Shown: one piece after another, positions 1-7,593 of the stretch
Numbering within the stretch: position 1 is the first letter of the stretch
Layout of the letters: every line of letters starts with the position of its first letter
NCBI GenBank assembly: GCA_020216845.1
Contig: JAIWNK010000014.1
Coordinates: 1-12,947 of the forward strand
Length of the DNA stretch: 12,947 nucleotides
DNA from: Anaerolinea sp.
Lineage (GTDB): Bacteria; Chloroflexota; Anaerolineae; Anaerolineales; Anaerolineaceae
Direction: 5' to 3'
Notes under the pieces: model-generated
Databases searched by the model: none
Told to the model about the DNA's origin: nothing
The model's input: only the letters and a program-made list of their open reading frames with translations
Program-made: the position numbers and the translations under genes

Positions 1-1545
1 ACACGGCTGCCAACTCGACCCAAGCCAAACTTCATCCGCCCGAGTTTTGTATTGCTGCCATTCCGTTGCATGAGACAGCAACAATTGTCTTGCCCGCAAG
101 TCTGAAAAATGAAGACTCTGCCAGGGCTTCTGCTGCTGTTCCTCTTGCTGCTTTGTCCAACAAGCCAGAGTCGCCCCCAAGGCATCCCGCACATCCGGCT
201 GCGTTGCCTGCTGATAAGCCTCATAGACTGCCGGCACTGCATCACTTGAAAGCGTCGTCAGATACGAACGGTCCAACTCCTCCCCCGCATAGGCGCGGGC
301 GATATTCTGCCGGGCAATGAACCCATCCACATTCAACACGCCAAACGTCAGCCCAAAAGCCAAAACAGCCAACACCATGGCCAGTGCAAACCGCCCACGC
401 CGACCGCTCAGCTCCAGCCCCAGCGTCACCAGCAAGAACAACCCCAGCCAGGGGATGAAAATATGCGTCTGCGTGCGCAAACGGGTGAAGCCATACGCTG
501 CCTCATACAACCCAAGGCGCTGCCAGGCCGAAACCAACATCACCATCACCAACGCGAACAACATCGTCACCAACACGCGAAACACCGTTTTTTGCGTTGC
601 CGAACGTTGATTTGAAATCGCTGCCAACGTCCAATAAATCGCCAGACTGATCAGTGCGACGATCACCAACTCATTGAAGCCACGCACAGCATACTCGGAA
701 TAGGTGTAGCCCAAGTCGCTGATATTGGCATTGCCGCCAAAAAAGTATTCAAACTGCACCGCCACAAACGATGCAAACAACAAATTGATGCACGCCAGAG
801 CTGTTGCACTCACCGCCATTGGCATAAATGAGCCAAACAAAGGTTGATTTGCATCCGGACGCTTCTCCATCGTGTGCGGATGCACAGCGTGCAGCAGCAC
901 CCCAATCAGCCCATAGGCCAGAATCAACACATAGAAAAAGCGAAACAGATACTCAGCGATATTTTCAAGATCGAAGGCTTCAAAAAACGCCTTCAGTCGG
1001 TCGCTAAAAATCGGGTCAGCACTGGAAAGCAAAACCACCAACACCGCCAAGACCGGTGTCACCAACACAATGCCCAACAGTGCCCAGCCAAGTTGTTTCA
1101 ACACCTCCCGCCACGGCAAAACAGCTTCCTCTTTCTCTTGCACCGGTCGGCGAAAGACTTCCGGCATGCGCGACAAGGCTGCGCCCAAAAGATTGAAGCC
1201 CATCTGCACCCAATCCCCTATGCGATAAAACCAGGCATTGCCTGTGCGCAAGGTTCCAACCAACGCAGTCAAACAGAACAAAGCCAGCGTCACCCCCAAA
1301 AACATGGTAAACGCCTGTTTGCGAAAGCACACCATCAAGGCAAACACAAGCGCCAAAATCACCCAAATCACACTACTGCGCGCCACCTGCACCTTCTCAA
1401 TGCGCAACAACGCCAGCAACACCACCAGTGCCAGCACAACCCACACCAGGAATGAAATCCCGATTGCCTTTTGCCAGAACAGTAAGTCCACCGCCCAGGC
1501 CACAAACATCCCCCCCAGCACAAACCAGACATATTTCTTAGACAT
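1..1545 (-). CDS. DUF4173 multi-pass membrane protein (3' end outside window)
   Basis: A reading frame with no stop runs from an ATG at 1545 to the left edge, giving 515 codons without the C-terminus. The start has a good ribosome site (AAGGAG about 8 bases upstream). Roughly ten hydrophobic segments are spread over residues 5-405. Residues 266-293 carry an FFGG stretch followed by YTYSEYAVRGFNEL, which I recognise as typical of the DUF4173 (formerly DUF4153-like) family. Residues 406-440 carry the other family hallmark: NVDGFIARQNI, then a YL..LSSDAVPA segment in the presumed soluble tail. The family has no established biochemical role; members are integral membrane proteins sometimes found near regulators. 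The gene lies 162 bp downstream of the co-oriented acetyltransferase gene, and repeats fill that gap, so it may have its own promoter. Family assignment is confident; function is unknown. Confidence 0.85.
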   Translation of the reverse strand, partial: MSKKYVWFVLGGMFVAWAVDLLFWQKAIGISFLVWVVLALVVLLALLRIEKVQVARSSVIWVILALVFALMVCFRKQAFTMFLGVTLALFCLTALVGTLRTGNAWFYRIGDWVQMGFNLLGAALSRMPEVFRRPVQEKEEAVLPWREVLKQLGWALLGIVLVTPVLAVLVVLLSSADPIFSDRLKAFFEAFDLENIAEYLFRFFYVLILAYGLIGVLLHAVHPHTMEKRPDANQPLFGSFMPMAVSATALACINLLFASFVAVQFEYFFGGNANISDLGYTYSEYAVRGFNELVIVALISLAIYWTLAAISNQRSATQKTVFRVLVTMLFALVMVMLVSAWQRLGLYEAAYGFTRLRTQTHIFIPWLGLFLLVTLGLELSGRRGRFALAMVLAVLAFGLTFGVLNVDGFIARQNIARAYAGEELDRSYLTTLSSDAVPAVYEAYQQATQPDVRDALGATLACWTKQQEEQQQKPWQSLHFSDLRARQLLLSHATEWQQYKTRADEVWLGSSWQPC

Positions 1546-1607
1546 GTTTACACTCCTTCATTGCTCTGAAAATTGGAGGTCGTCCAGCAACGTGACTGAA
1601 CCCCGTC

Positions 1608-1693
1608 CAAAATCTTATGAGCGCTCAGCTGCCAAAACCTATCCGATACGCAAATGGCTCTTCCTGCAGCTTCAAAACCTATCAAATCCTATC
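1608..1693. repeat. Iterated 11-bp repeats upstream of the DUF4173 gene
   Basis: Two exact copies of CAAAACCTATC lie at 1633-1643 and 1673-1683. A one-mismatch copy, CAAATCCTATC, lies at 1683-1693, and a weaker copy, CAAAATCTTAT, at 1608-1618. A perfect 10-bp palindrome, TGAGCGCTCA, sits at 1618-1627 between copies. The cluster lies in the gap ahead of the minus-strand DUF4173 gene, where regulator sites would be expected. That it is an operator is inference; the repeats themselves are directly visible. Confidence 0.5.
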
Positions 1694-1707
1694 ACATCGG
1701 TTGATGA

Positions 1708-3042
1708 TTAACTGATTGGCCACACATTGGAAGGTTTGCGCGGGAAAAGTGCGGTCAACAATGCACGTCCGCGCTCGTTCGTCCAACAATCTGCAAAGGC
1801 ATTGCGCAGCTCATCCAAGCTGCGGTAGCCAAATAACAATTGCAAAAAGCTCAGCCCTGGAAAAGCCGCATCCACTGCCTGCCAACGCTCCAATTCATAC
1901 GCCTCACAGGCAGTCAATCGCCCAGCTTCGAACGTCAAATGCAAGCCAGTGCGATAAAAACCGACTTTAAATTCGCCACTCACCCCAGCATATAGCGATT
2001 GCGCCAGCCGCACCTCAAGCGCCGGGGCAATCAACCGCAGAAAACCAGCCAGGTCTGAGAGACGCACATACCAGGCATAGGGCTTTTTCACCACGGGCAA
2101 CCAGCGCTCCGCCACTTGATAAGCCGGGTGTTCTTCCCCCAAAGCAAGCTCCACACCCAGGCAAGGCTTTCCATCTTGCGCAGCAATTTCGTTCCCTTTT
2201 TGCAACAAATAGCGCAGCACACAAGGCAACGCATCATACCAGGAAACCCCTTCCATCAGTTCCAAAACCGTTGCCGCCAGCACATTTGAGGGTCGCACGT
2301 AGGGTTCATGAGCAAAAAAACCAACCGGCTGACCCGACGCATGGGTCAGCACCATCAACACTTTCCGATTCACATTCAGTTCACATGCACCATCCAGCTC
2401 ATAACGCCACTCCGCCGGGCTGCGCACGCAATGCACCACCCCGCGCCGCCCGCCCAATCTTTCGCAATCGGCAATCCATGGCAAATCATCCACCTGCGCC
2501 GGACGCACCGTATAGCCCTGTGCCTGAGTCGGCAGCTGCGCCGCAAAACCTCGCCGCTCCCCGCCCAAATTCAAAAGCATCTCATAGCCAAACTGCCGAT
2601 AATAGTATGGAATGCCCGTAATGGCCTGCACCCATTCGCCGCGCGAGCGGCTTAATTGATGAAGCACCTCAAACTGCGCCCGTATCAATCCGCGCCGGCG
2701 ATACGCCGGCTCTGTTCCCACCAATTCAGGGCGACCAACCCCAAACGGAACACCTTCATAATCCCAGGTCTGCGAAATCAAGCAGGCAGCCGAAACAATC
2801 CGCCCCGACGCCTGCTCAACCACCACCGTAAAATCTTCAGCGCCAAAGCGCGGATGCCCACCTCCCATCAAATCGCGCGTCCAGGCCGCCAGGCGCGGTT
2901 GCGGATCCCGCACATCTTCATCATCATCCATGGAATGAATCCGTTGATTGAACGCCGCCAGTTCTTCCATATCTTCCGCCCGGCTGCGCCGCAGCAGCAA
3001 ACCATTCCCCAAATCTTGTTCTAACCCATGCAAAACTGACAT
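1708..3042 (-). CDS. Eis-like GNAT N-acetyltransferase with SCP2-like C-terminal domain
   Basis: This 444-residue protein should transfer an acetyl group from acetyl-CoA to an amine; the substrate cannot be read from the sequence. Residues 15-165 form the first GNAT domain. Its motif A pyrophosphate-binding loop is GTEPAYRRRGLIR at 109-121, followed by ITGIPYYYRQFGYE (141-154), a pattern usual in this family. Residues about 177-325 look like the second, degenerate GNAT domain. Residues about 330-444 resemble the sterol-carrier-like C-terminal domain, with FGYRSLDEL and a final LFPRKPSNVWP segment. This three-part layout matches the Eis family (about 400 residues), whose best-known members acetylate aminoglycosides and other amines. 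Resistance should not be assumed for this copy. The ATG at 3042 has GGGAG about 8 bases upstream. A strong hairpin terminator ends only 26 bases before the start codon, so expression may depend on readthrough from fmdB. Confidence 0.85.
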   Translation of the reverse strand: MSVLHGLEQDLGNGLLLRRSRAEDMEELAAFNQRIHSMDDDEDVRDPQPRLAAWTRDLMGGGHPRFGAEDFTVVVEQASGRIVSAACLISQTWDYEGVPFGVGRPELVGTEPAYRRRGLIRAQFEVLHQLSRSRGEWVQAITGIPYYYRQFGYEMLLNLGGERRGFAAQLPTQAQGYTVRPAQVDDLPWIADCERLGGRRGVVHCVRSPAEWRYELDGACELNVNRKVLMVLTHASGQPVGFFAHEPYVRPSNVLAATVLELMEGVSWYDALPCVLRYLLQKGNEIAAQDGKPCLGVELALGEEHPAYQVAERWLPVVKKPYAWYVRLSDLAGFLRLIAPALEVRLAQSLYAGVSGEFKVGFYRTGLHLTFEAGRLTACEAYELERWQAVDAAFPGLSFLQLLFGYRSLDELRNAFADCWTNERGRALLTALFPRKPSNVWPIS

Positions 3043-3060
3043 TGCCTACTCCCTTTACCC

Positions 3061-3095
3061 AAAAATCAACCGGCTTGGTTTGCAACCAAGCCGGT
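3061..3095 (-). terminator. Intrinsic terminator downstream of fmdB
   Basis: A perfect 12-bp inverted repeat (ACCGGCTTGGTT at 3069-3080 and its complement at 3084-3095) has a 3-base loop. On the minus strand it is followed after two bases by a run of five T. It begins 8 bases after the fmdB stop, as expected of a Rho-independent terminator. The next gene on the same strand starts 26 bases beyond the stem. Confidence 0.8.
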
Positions 3096-3103
3096 GAATA
3101 CAA

Positions 3104-3424
3104 TCATTTGCTTTCAGTTGTCGGTGATGCTGCCGGTTTCGGCGTAGGTTCTGCCGTTTTGCTCCCACCCCCGTCATTCGCTTCCGTCGCAGCAGTGTTC
3201 GTCTTTTCCTCCGCATGAGTCGAGGAGCGGCTCGCTCCAGAAGGCGAACGGTGATCCGTGGCATAAAACCCCGACCCCTTGAACACAATGCTCACCGGAG
3301 TAAAAACCTTTCGCAACGTTTCTTTGCCACACTTCGGACAAACCGTCAATAACGGGTCTGAAAAACGTTGCGTATGATCAAATTCTGTTCCACAAGAATC
3401 ACACCGATAGGTATAAACGGGCAT
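3104..3424 (-). CDS. fmdB: FmdB family zinc ribbon protein
   Basis: This small 106-residue protein begins MPVYTYRCDSCG, the diagnostic start of the FmdB/CxxC_CXXC_SSSS regulatory-type zinc ribbon family. Cys8, Cys11, Cys29 and Cys32 form two CxxC knuckles that should bind one zinc ion. A conserved KGSGFYATD segment follows at about 49-57. The remaining roughly 45 residues are low-complexity (Ser, Thr, Ala, Pro, Lys, Glu) and probably disordered. The family was named from an amide/urea-metabolism regulator, but the role of most members is unknown. I chose the ATG at 3424 because GAGGTG lies 6 bases upstream. A GTG three codons earlier overlaps that ribosome site and is unlikely to be used. A good promoter lies just upstream, and a terminator follows the stop. 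Confidence 0.88.
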   Translation of the reverse strand: MPVYTYRCDSCGTEFDHTQRFSDPLLTVCPKCGKETLRKVFTPVSIVFKGSGFYATDHRSPSGASRSSTHAEEKTNTAATEANDGGGSKTAEPTPKPAASPTTESK

Positions 3425-3462
3425 TCCAATCACCTCGTCGAAAAATCTTTTTCAATCTTGCA

Positions 3463-3491
3463 ATTTTACGCCCATTACGCCATCTTGGCAA
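3463..3491 (-). promoter_or_regulatory. Sigma70-type promoter for fmdB
   Basis: On the minus strand TTGCCA (3486-3491) and TAAAAT (3463-3468) are separated by exactly 17 bp. Each matches the -35 and -10 consensus at five of six positions. Transcription would start near 3456, about 32 bases before the fmdB start codon. Confidence 0.6.
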
Positions 3492-3539
3492 GGTCATTTT
3501 TTCTGCCACAAACGGCATCAACCTTACGCAGGTTCGTAG

Positions 3540-3545
3540 TATACT
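3540..3545 (+). promoter_or_regulatory. Possible -10 element for the M55 peptidase operon
   Basis: TATACT matches five of six positions of the -10 consensus and lies 30 bases before the start codon. No convincing -35 hexamer sits 16-18 bp upstream, so either the promoter is activator-dependent or this is a chance match. Confidence 0.35.
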
Positions 3546-3575
3546 TAATACAAAACCTCATACGGAGCAAACACC

Positions 3576-4397
3576 ATGAAATTACTCATTGCTGTAGACA
3601 TGGAAGGCATTACCGGCGTCGTGGATTGGAATCATGTCACCCCAACCCATGCCGAATATCAACGATTTCGCCGCCTGATGACTGCCGATGTAAACGCCGC
3701 CATTGCAGGTGCAGCCGAAGCAGGTGTAACCGACATTCAGGTGAGCGATGGACACTGGAACAGTGGCAACATCCTGATCGAAGAACTGGACTCGCGTGCC
3801 CTTTTGAACACCGGCACACCTTCCCCCTACTCCATGGTACAAGGCGTGCAACATGGTGTAGATGCTGTCTTTTTCATCGGTTACCATGCCCGCATCGGCA
3901 CTCCCAACGCCATTCTGGATCATACCTGGTCTGCCTCGCGCGTTGCCAACCTATGGCTCAATGGACGCCTTGTCGGTGAAACCGGCCTCAACGCCGCCGT
4001 CTGCGGCGCCTTTGGCGCGCCCGTTCTGCTCGTTTCAGGCGATCAGGCCGTCGCCGCCGAAGCCCAAGAATGGATCCCCGGCATTGAAACCGCTGTCGTC
4101 AAACAGGCCTGCGGACGTTTTGCCGCCCAATGCCTGCCGCCCGCCGAATCGCAACAGCTCATTCGTAACACTGCGCGGCGCGCCATCGAACGCTTCCAGG
4201 CCGGGAACTCACCCGACCCGCTGACCTTTGCCCCCGTCACCCTGCGCGTCGAATTCCACTACACGCAAATGGCCGACATGGCCTCGCTTATGCCCGGCGC
4301 CACCCGCCTGGATGGACGTACAATTGAGTTCCAAGCCAACGATGCACCCGCTGCTCTGTGCAGCTTTCGCACCGCCGTTTCACTCGCCAATCTCTAA
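3576..4397 (+). CDS. M55 family D-aminopeptidase (DppA-like)
   Basis: The product is 273 residues, the length of Bacillus subtilis DppA (about 274). DppA is a zinc-dependent D-aminopeptidase that frees N-terminal D-amino acids from peptides, for example in recycling cell-wall peptides. The family's metal ligands line up: Asp8 and Glu10 in the N-terminal DMEG motif, His60 in SDGHW, His104 in IGYHAR, and Glu135 in GETG. His116 in LDHTW matches the proposed catalytic histidine of DppA. There is no signal peptide, so the enzyme is probably cytoplasmic. The ATG at 3576 has GGAG 8 bases upstream. A Nudix hydrolase gene follows after 15 bp and a membrane protein gene after that, probably in one operon. 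Family assignment is firm; the exact peptide substrate is inferred only by homology. Confidence 0.92.
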   Translation: MKLLIAVDMEGITGVVDWNHVTPTHAEYQRFRRLMTADVNAAIAGAAEAGVTDIQVSDGHWNSGNILIEELDSRALLNTGTPSPYSMVQGVQHGVDAVFFIGYHARIGTPNAILDHTWSASRVANLWLNGRLVGETGLNAAVCGAFGAPVLLVSGDQAVAAEAQEWIPGIETAVVKQACGRFAAQCLPPAESQQLIRNTARRAIERFQAGNSPDPLTFAPVTLRVEFHYTQMADMASLMPGATRLDGRTIEFQANDAPAALCSFRTAVSLANL

Positions 4398-4412
4398 TAC
4401 AGGGAGAAGCCC

Positions 4413-5039
4413 ATGGAAAAAGTAACCGCCTTGATTCTAAGACCGGCCAAAGGCCAAAAAGTAGAGATTCTCATCTTTCGCCATCCCACCGCCGGCTTGC
4501 AAATTCCAGCAGGCACGGTCAACATCGGCGAAGCCCCCGAAGCAGCTGTATTGCGCGAGGTCGAAGAAGAAACCGGGCTAACCGAGGTGCGCATTGTCCG
4601 CAAATTGGGCGTTGAAAAAATTGAGCTACCCGCCGATCAAGCCGTCTTGAAAGAATCCCTCCACCCTTACATGGAGCCCTCCCCCTCTGCCACCCAACTC
4701 GACATCGAACTTGGCCGCGGCTGGGTCGTCAACATTGGCGAGCGCAAAGGCCGTTTTACCCAGATCACCTACACCGAAACCAAACACACCGGCAAAAAAC
4801 AGCTCAGCACCGCCACCGGTTGGGTTCCAACCGCAATGCTCGACACCAAAATGACGCGCCACTTCTACTGGTTGCAGCCGCGCAGTGAAACACCCCCGCG
4901 CTGGCAATGGTCTTCTGACCTTGGCTACGTATTTGATCTACGCTGGACGCCACTTTCTCCGGCACCCAACCTGATCGAACACCAACGCCCCTGGCTCAAA
5001 TGGGTCACCAACATCTCCTGGCTCGATACCCTTTCTTGA
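4413..5039 (+). CDS. Nudix hydrolase
   Basis: A complete Nudix box (GX5EX7REUXEEXGU) lies at residues 34-56: Gly34, Glu40, Arg48-Glu49, Glu52-Glu53, Gly55 and Leu56 are all in place. The protein should therefore bind Mg2+ and hydrolyse a nucleoside diphosphate linked to another moiety. The substrate cannot be read from sequence. At 208 residues it is longer than a minimal Nudix domain (about 140). The C-terminal third is rich in Trp and Pro, and I do not recognise it as a separate domain. The start codon has AGGGAG 6 bases upstream and lies 15 bp after the peptidase stop, so the genes are probably co-transcribed. The next gene starts 16 bp after this stop. Confidence 0.88.
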   Translation: MEKVTALILRPAKGQKVEILIFRHPTAGLQIPAGTVNIGEAPEAAVLREVEEETGLTEVRIVRKLGVEKIELPADQAVLKESLHPYMEPSPSATQLDIELGRGWVVNIGERKGRFTQITYTETKHTGKKQLSTATGWVPTAMLDTKMTRHFYWLQPRSETPPRWQWSSDLGYVFDLRWTPLSPAPNLIEHQRPWLKWVTNISWLDTLS

Positions 5040-5055
5040 ACCGCCGCATTTCACC

Positions 5056-6939
5056 TTGCTAACCTGGCCGCCTTTTGATCAATCCACGCTGCGCCTGGCG
5101 CTGACTGCTTTGGTCACACTCTTCTTGCCCGGTCTGGCCTGGACAGCCTGGCGCCCTGCCAACGACCGCCGCGATGCGCTTGAACGCCTGGCTGACGCAG
5201 CCGCACTCAGCCTTGCCATCACGGCCCTGCTGGCGCTGCTCTTCTTCTTGTTCAACATTCCTTTCCAAACCGGGCTCTTGCGCAGCCTCTACCTCATTTT
5301 TTTGCTGCTTGGCGGGTTCGGCCTGGTGCGTCGCATCCTCTTGCATCGCCACCGCATTCAGTTTTCCATCACCGCCATCGCCTGGACAAGCCTTGGCCTT
5401 CTCGCCCTGCTCAGCGTGCTCATCTGGCGCATGTATCAAGCGCGCTCACTGCTTTTGCCCGCCTGGGTCGATTCGGTTCATCACACCCTCATCATCCAAA
5501 AATTCCTTACCTCTGCCGGTCTGCCCGATACCCTCGCCCCAGAATTACCTTTCCACTTTTCCTATCACTACGGTTCACACGCCCTAATCGCCCTGTTTTG
5601 CGCCCTAAGCGACATGGAACCCGCCCAAGCCTTACTCTGGTTGGGGCAATGGATCAACACCCTACTGGCGCTCACCACCTATCGCCTTGGACGTGCCTTC
5701 CGCCTGCCGCGCCCTGCTGCCATTTTGGCCCTGCTGCTGGTTGGGTTTGCCTTCCAAATGCCTGCTTATTACCTTTCCTGGGGAAGAGTGCCCCTCCCAG
5801 CCGGATTAATCTTGCTTGGCTCTGCCCAAGCTGCCGCCCTGACCCTTAACCAACAACGCCTGCCCCGCCCCGCCTGGCTACGCCTGACACTGCTCACAGC
5901 GGGAAGCCTGCTCACCCACTACCTCACCTCGCTGCTCCTGGCCCTCTTCCTGGCCGCCCTGTTCCTCGGACGCCTGCTACAAGCCCTACTTCAGCGTAAA
6001 ACGGCTCACGCTTTAATCCAACGCGCCTTGCTGCTTGTCAGCGCAGGCGCAGGCGGATTGCTTTTGGCCTTGCCATGGTTAATGCGCACCTGGACATATG
6101 TTCAAGGTCAAAGTTCGCTCAAGTTCACCTCACCACTCAGCGGCAGCGACGCTGGTTACCTGGCTTACCTTGGCTACTTACTCGGCCCCACCCATGCACA
6201 CGCCTTACACTTTGCTGCCCTGGCAGGCTTGCTGCTTGCCGCTCTGCAACACCGCACCCGCCCACTGGCATTGTGGAGCGTCAGTTGGCTGCTGCTTGGC
6301 CTACCCTGGGGATTACGTCTGCCTGTCTTCCGCCCTGACCTCATGGTGATCATGGCTTTCCTGCCAGCTGCGTTGCTCAACGCCAACATGCTACAAACCA
6401 TCACCTCCTGGCTGGGCCAACGCTTGCGTCCTTGGTTCGGCACGGCTCTCTTCTGGATTCTGGCCCTCACGCTCACCCTATGGGGCGCACAAAAGACAGC
6501 CAACATTCTCAATCCAGCCACCATTCTTGCAGATGCCAATGACCTGCAAGCCCTCAACTGGATTCAAGCCAACACCCCTGCCCAAGCGCGCTTTTTGATC
6601 AATGCGACTCCCTGGCAAGGTGTCTATCGCGGCATGGACGGCGGATATTGGATTACGCCCCTCACCGGGCGCTGGAGCGTCATTCCTCCCGCGCTGTATA
6701 ACATGGATAGCCCCGAAAATGTTGCTGCAATTCAACAGCGCGCCGCCACCGTTGCCGGGTTGACCACCTGCGACAGCACCTTTTGGCAGATTATCGCCGA
6801 GAATCAAATTACCTACATTTACACCAAACAAGCCATTGGCAGCCTGCAAGCGCAGGGCCTCAAAGACTGCCCCAACCTATTGCTTGTCTATCAAAAACAA
6901 ACCATCTCCATTTACGAGGTCTTAGACAATCCGCCATAA
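5056..6939 (+). CDS. Multi-pass membrane protein, putative GT-C-type glycosyltransferase
   Basis: The product has 627 residues and about 12 hydrophobic segments between residue 12 and 478, followed by a soluble C-terminal part of about 140 residues. The loop after the fourth segment contains PAWVDSVHH, with Asp139 and two histidines. It is followed by an aromatic YHYGSHAL stretch at 170-177. An acidic residue in the first large external loop, many membrane helices and a tail starting DLQALNWIQANTPAQ (496-510) together resemble GT-C enzymes, which use lipid-linked sugar donors at the outer face. This is a fold-level inference, and another membrane function is possible. The start is a TTG 16 bp after the Nudix stop with no clear Shine-Dalgarno sequence, so translation probably depends on coupling. 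The next ATG would remove several membrane helices. The 3' end overlaps the convergent endonuclease gene by 28 bp. Confidence 0.7.
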   Translation: MLTWPPFDQSTLRLALTALVTLFLPGLAWTAWRPANDRRDALERLADAAALSLAITALLALLFFLFNIPFQTGLLRSLYLIFLLLGGFGLVRRILLHRHRIQFSITAIAWTSLGLLALLSVLIWRMYQARSLLLPAWVDSVHHTLIIQKFLTSAGLPDTLAPELPFHFSYHYGSHALIALFCALSDMEPAQALLWLGQWINTLLALTTYRLGRAFRLPRPAAILALLLVGFAFQMPAYYLSWGRVPLPAGLILLGSAQAAALTLNQQRLPRPAWLRLTLLTAGSLLTHYLTSLLLALFLAALFLGRLLQALLQRKTAHALIQRALLLVSAGAGGLLLALPWLMRTWTYVQGQSSLKFTSPLSGSDAGYLAYLGYLLGPTHAHALHFAALAGLLLAALQHRTRPLALWSVSWLLLGLPWGLRLPVFRPDLMVIMAFLPAALLNANMLQTITSWLGQRLRPWFGTALFWILALTLTLWGAQKTANILNPATILADANDLQALNWIQANTPAQARFLINATPWQGVYRGMDGGYWITPLTGRWSVIPPALYNMDSPENVAAIQQRAATVAGLTTCDSTFWQIIAENQITYIYTKQAIGSLQAQGLKDCPNLLLVYQKQTISIYEVLDNPP

Positions 6940-7592
6940 AAAGCGCACAAATCATTCACCGGGCAGATAGAGCAAAGCGGCTTACGCGCCGTACATACCT
7001 CCCGACCCAGGCGAATCAAATTTAAGTGCGCTGGCCCATAGCTCTCTGGGGCGAACAGCCCCGCAAGATGCGCATGCGCCTGCTCCACCGTCATTTCTGG
7101 CGGGCGAAGCCCCAAGCGCCCACTGACGCGGTAAATATGGGTATCCACCGGAAAATCCGGTTTTCCCAGCGAAAACAACAACACAATCGCCGCCGTCTTA
7201 GGCCCCACCCCCTGGAAGCGCATCAACCACGCCCGTGCCGCTTCAACCGTCATATCTTGCAGCAACGACAAATCAAGCCGCCCCACCTCGTCGGTAATTT
7301 GTCGCAACACCGCTTGAATGCGCGGCCCTTTTTGATTGGCCAAACCAGCCGGGCGGATTGCCTCAATCACCTGTTCCACGTTTGCATCTCGCACAGCTTC
7401 CCAACTTTCAAAAGCCTGTCGCAGTCTTTCAAAAGCGATATCACGGTTACGGTCGTTCGTATTCTGCGACAAGATGGTCGAAACCAACTCATCCAAAGCC
7501 GGCAAGGGCATACGCCATGTCGGCAAACCATACACCGCACACAGCCGCGCATAAATTTGGGCAGCCTGCTGCTGCAACACCAACTGCGTCAT
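6912..7592 (-). CDS. nth: Endonuclease III-like DNA glycosylase/AP lyase (HhH-GPD, 4Fe-4S)
   Basis: This 226-residue protein has the layout of endonuclease III (about 211 residues in E. coli), which removes oxidised pyrimidines in base excision repair and nicks the abasic site. LSQNTNDRNR (41-50) corresponds to the substrate-pocket helix. The helix-hairpin-helix GVGPKTA (128-134) holds catalytic Lys132, and VDTHIYRV (149-156) holds catalytic Asp150. Four cysteines, Cys200, Cys207, Cys210 and Cys216, follow the exact C-X6-C-X2-C-X5-C spacing of the iron-sulfur cluster loop. The ATG starts one base after the asparaginase stop (TGAGATG) with no strong ribosome site, indicating translational coupling. 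It is the last gene of a four-gene minus-strand cluster. A close paralogue with another base preference cannot be excluded. Confidence 0.92.
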   Translation of the reverse strand: MTQLVLQQQAAQIYARLCAVYGLPTWRMPLPALDELVSTILSQNTNDRNRDIAFERLRQAFESWEAVRDANVEQVIEAIRPAGLANQKGPRIQAVLRQITDEVGRLDLSLLQDMTVEAARAWLMRFQGVGPKTAAIVLLFSLGKPDFPVDTHIYRVSGRLGLRPPEMTVEQAHAHLAGLFAPESYGPAHLNLIRLGREVCTARKPLCSICPVNDLCAFYGGLSKTS

Positions 7593-7593
7593 C

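Noticed and set aside
844..1711. Plus-strand open frames at 844-1455 and 1238-1711
   Set aside because: They are antisense to the DUF4173 gene, which has hydrophobic helices, family motifs and a good ribosome site. The plus frames are Gln/His/Thr-rich shadows.
1708..3042. Calling the Eis-like acetyltransferase an antibiotic resistance gene
   Set aside because: Eis-fold proteins are widespread with varied or unknown substrates, and nothing in the sequence identifies an aminoglycoside as substrate.
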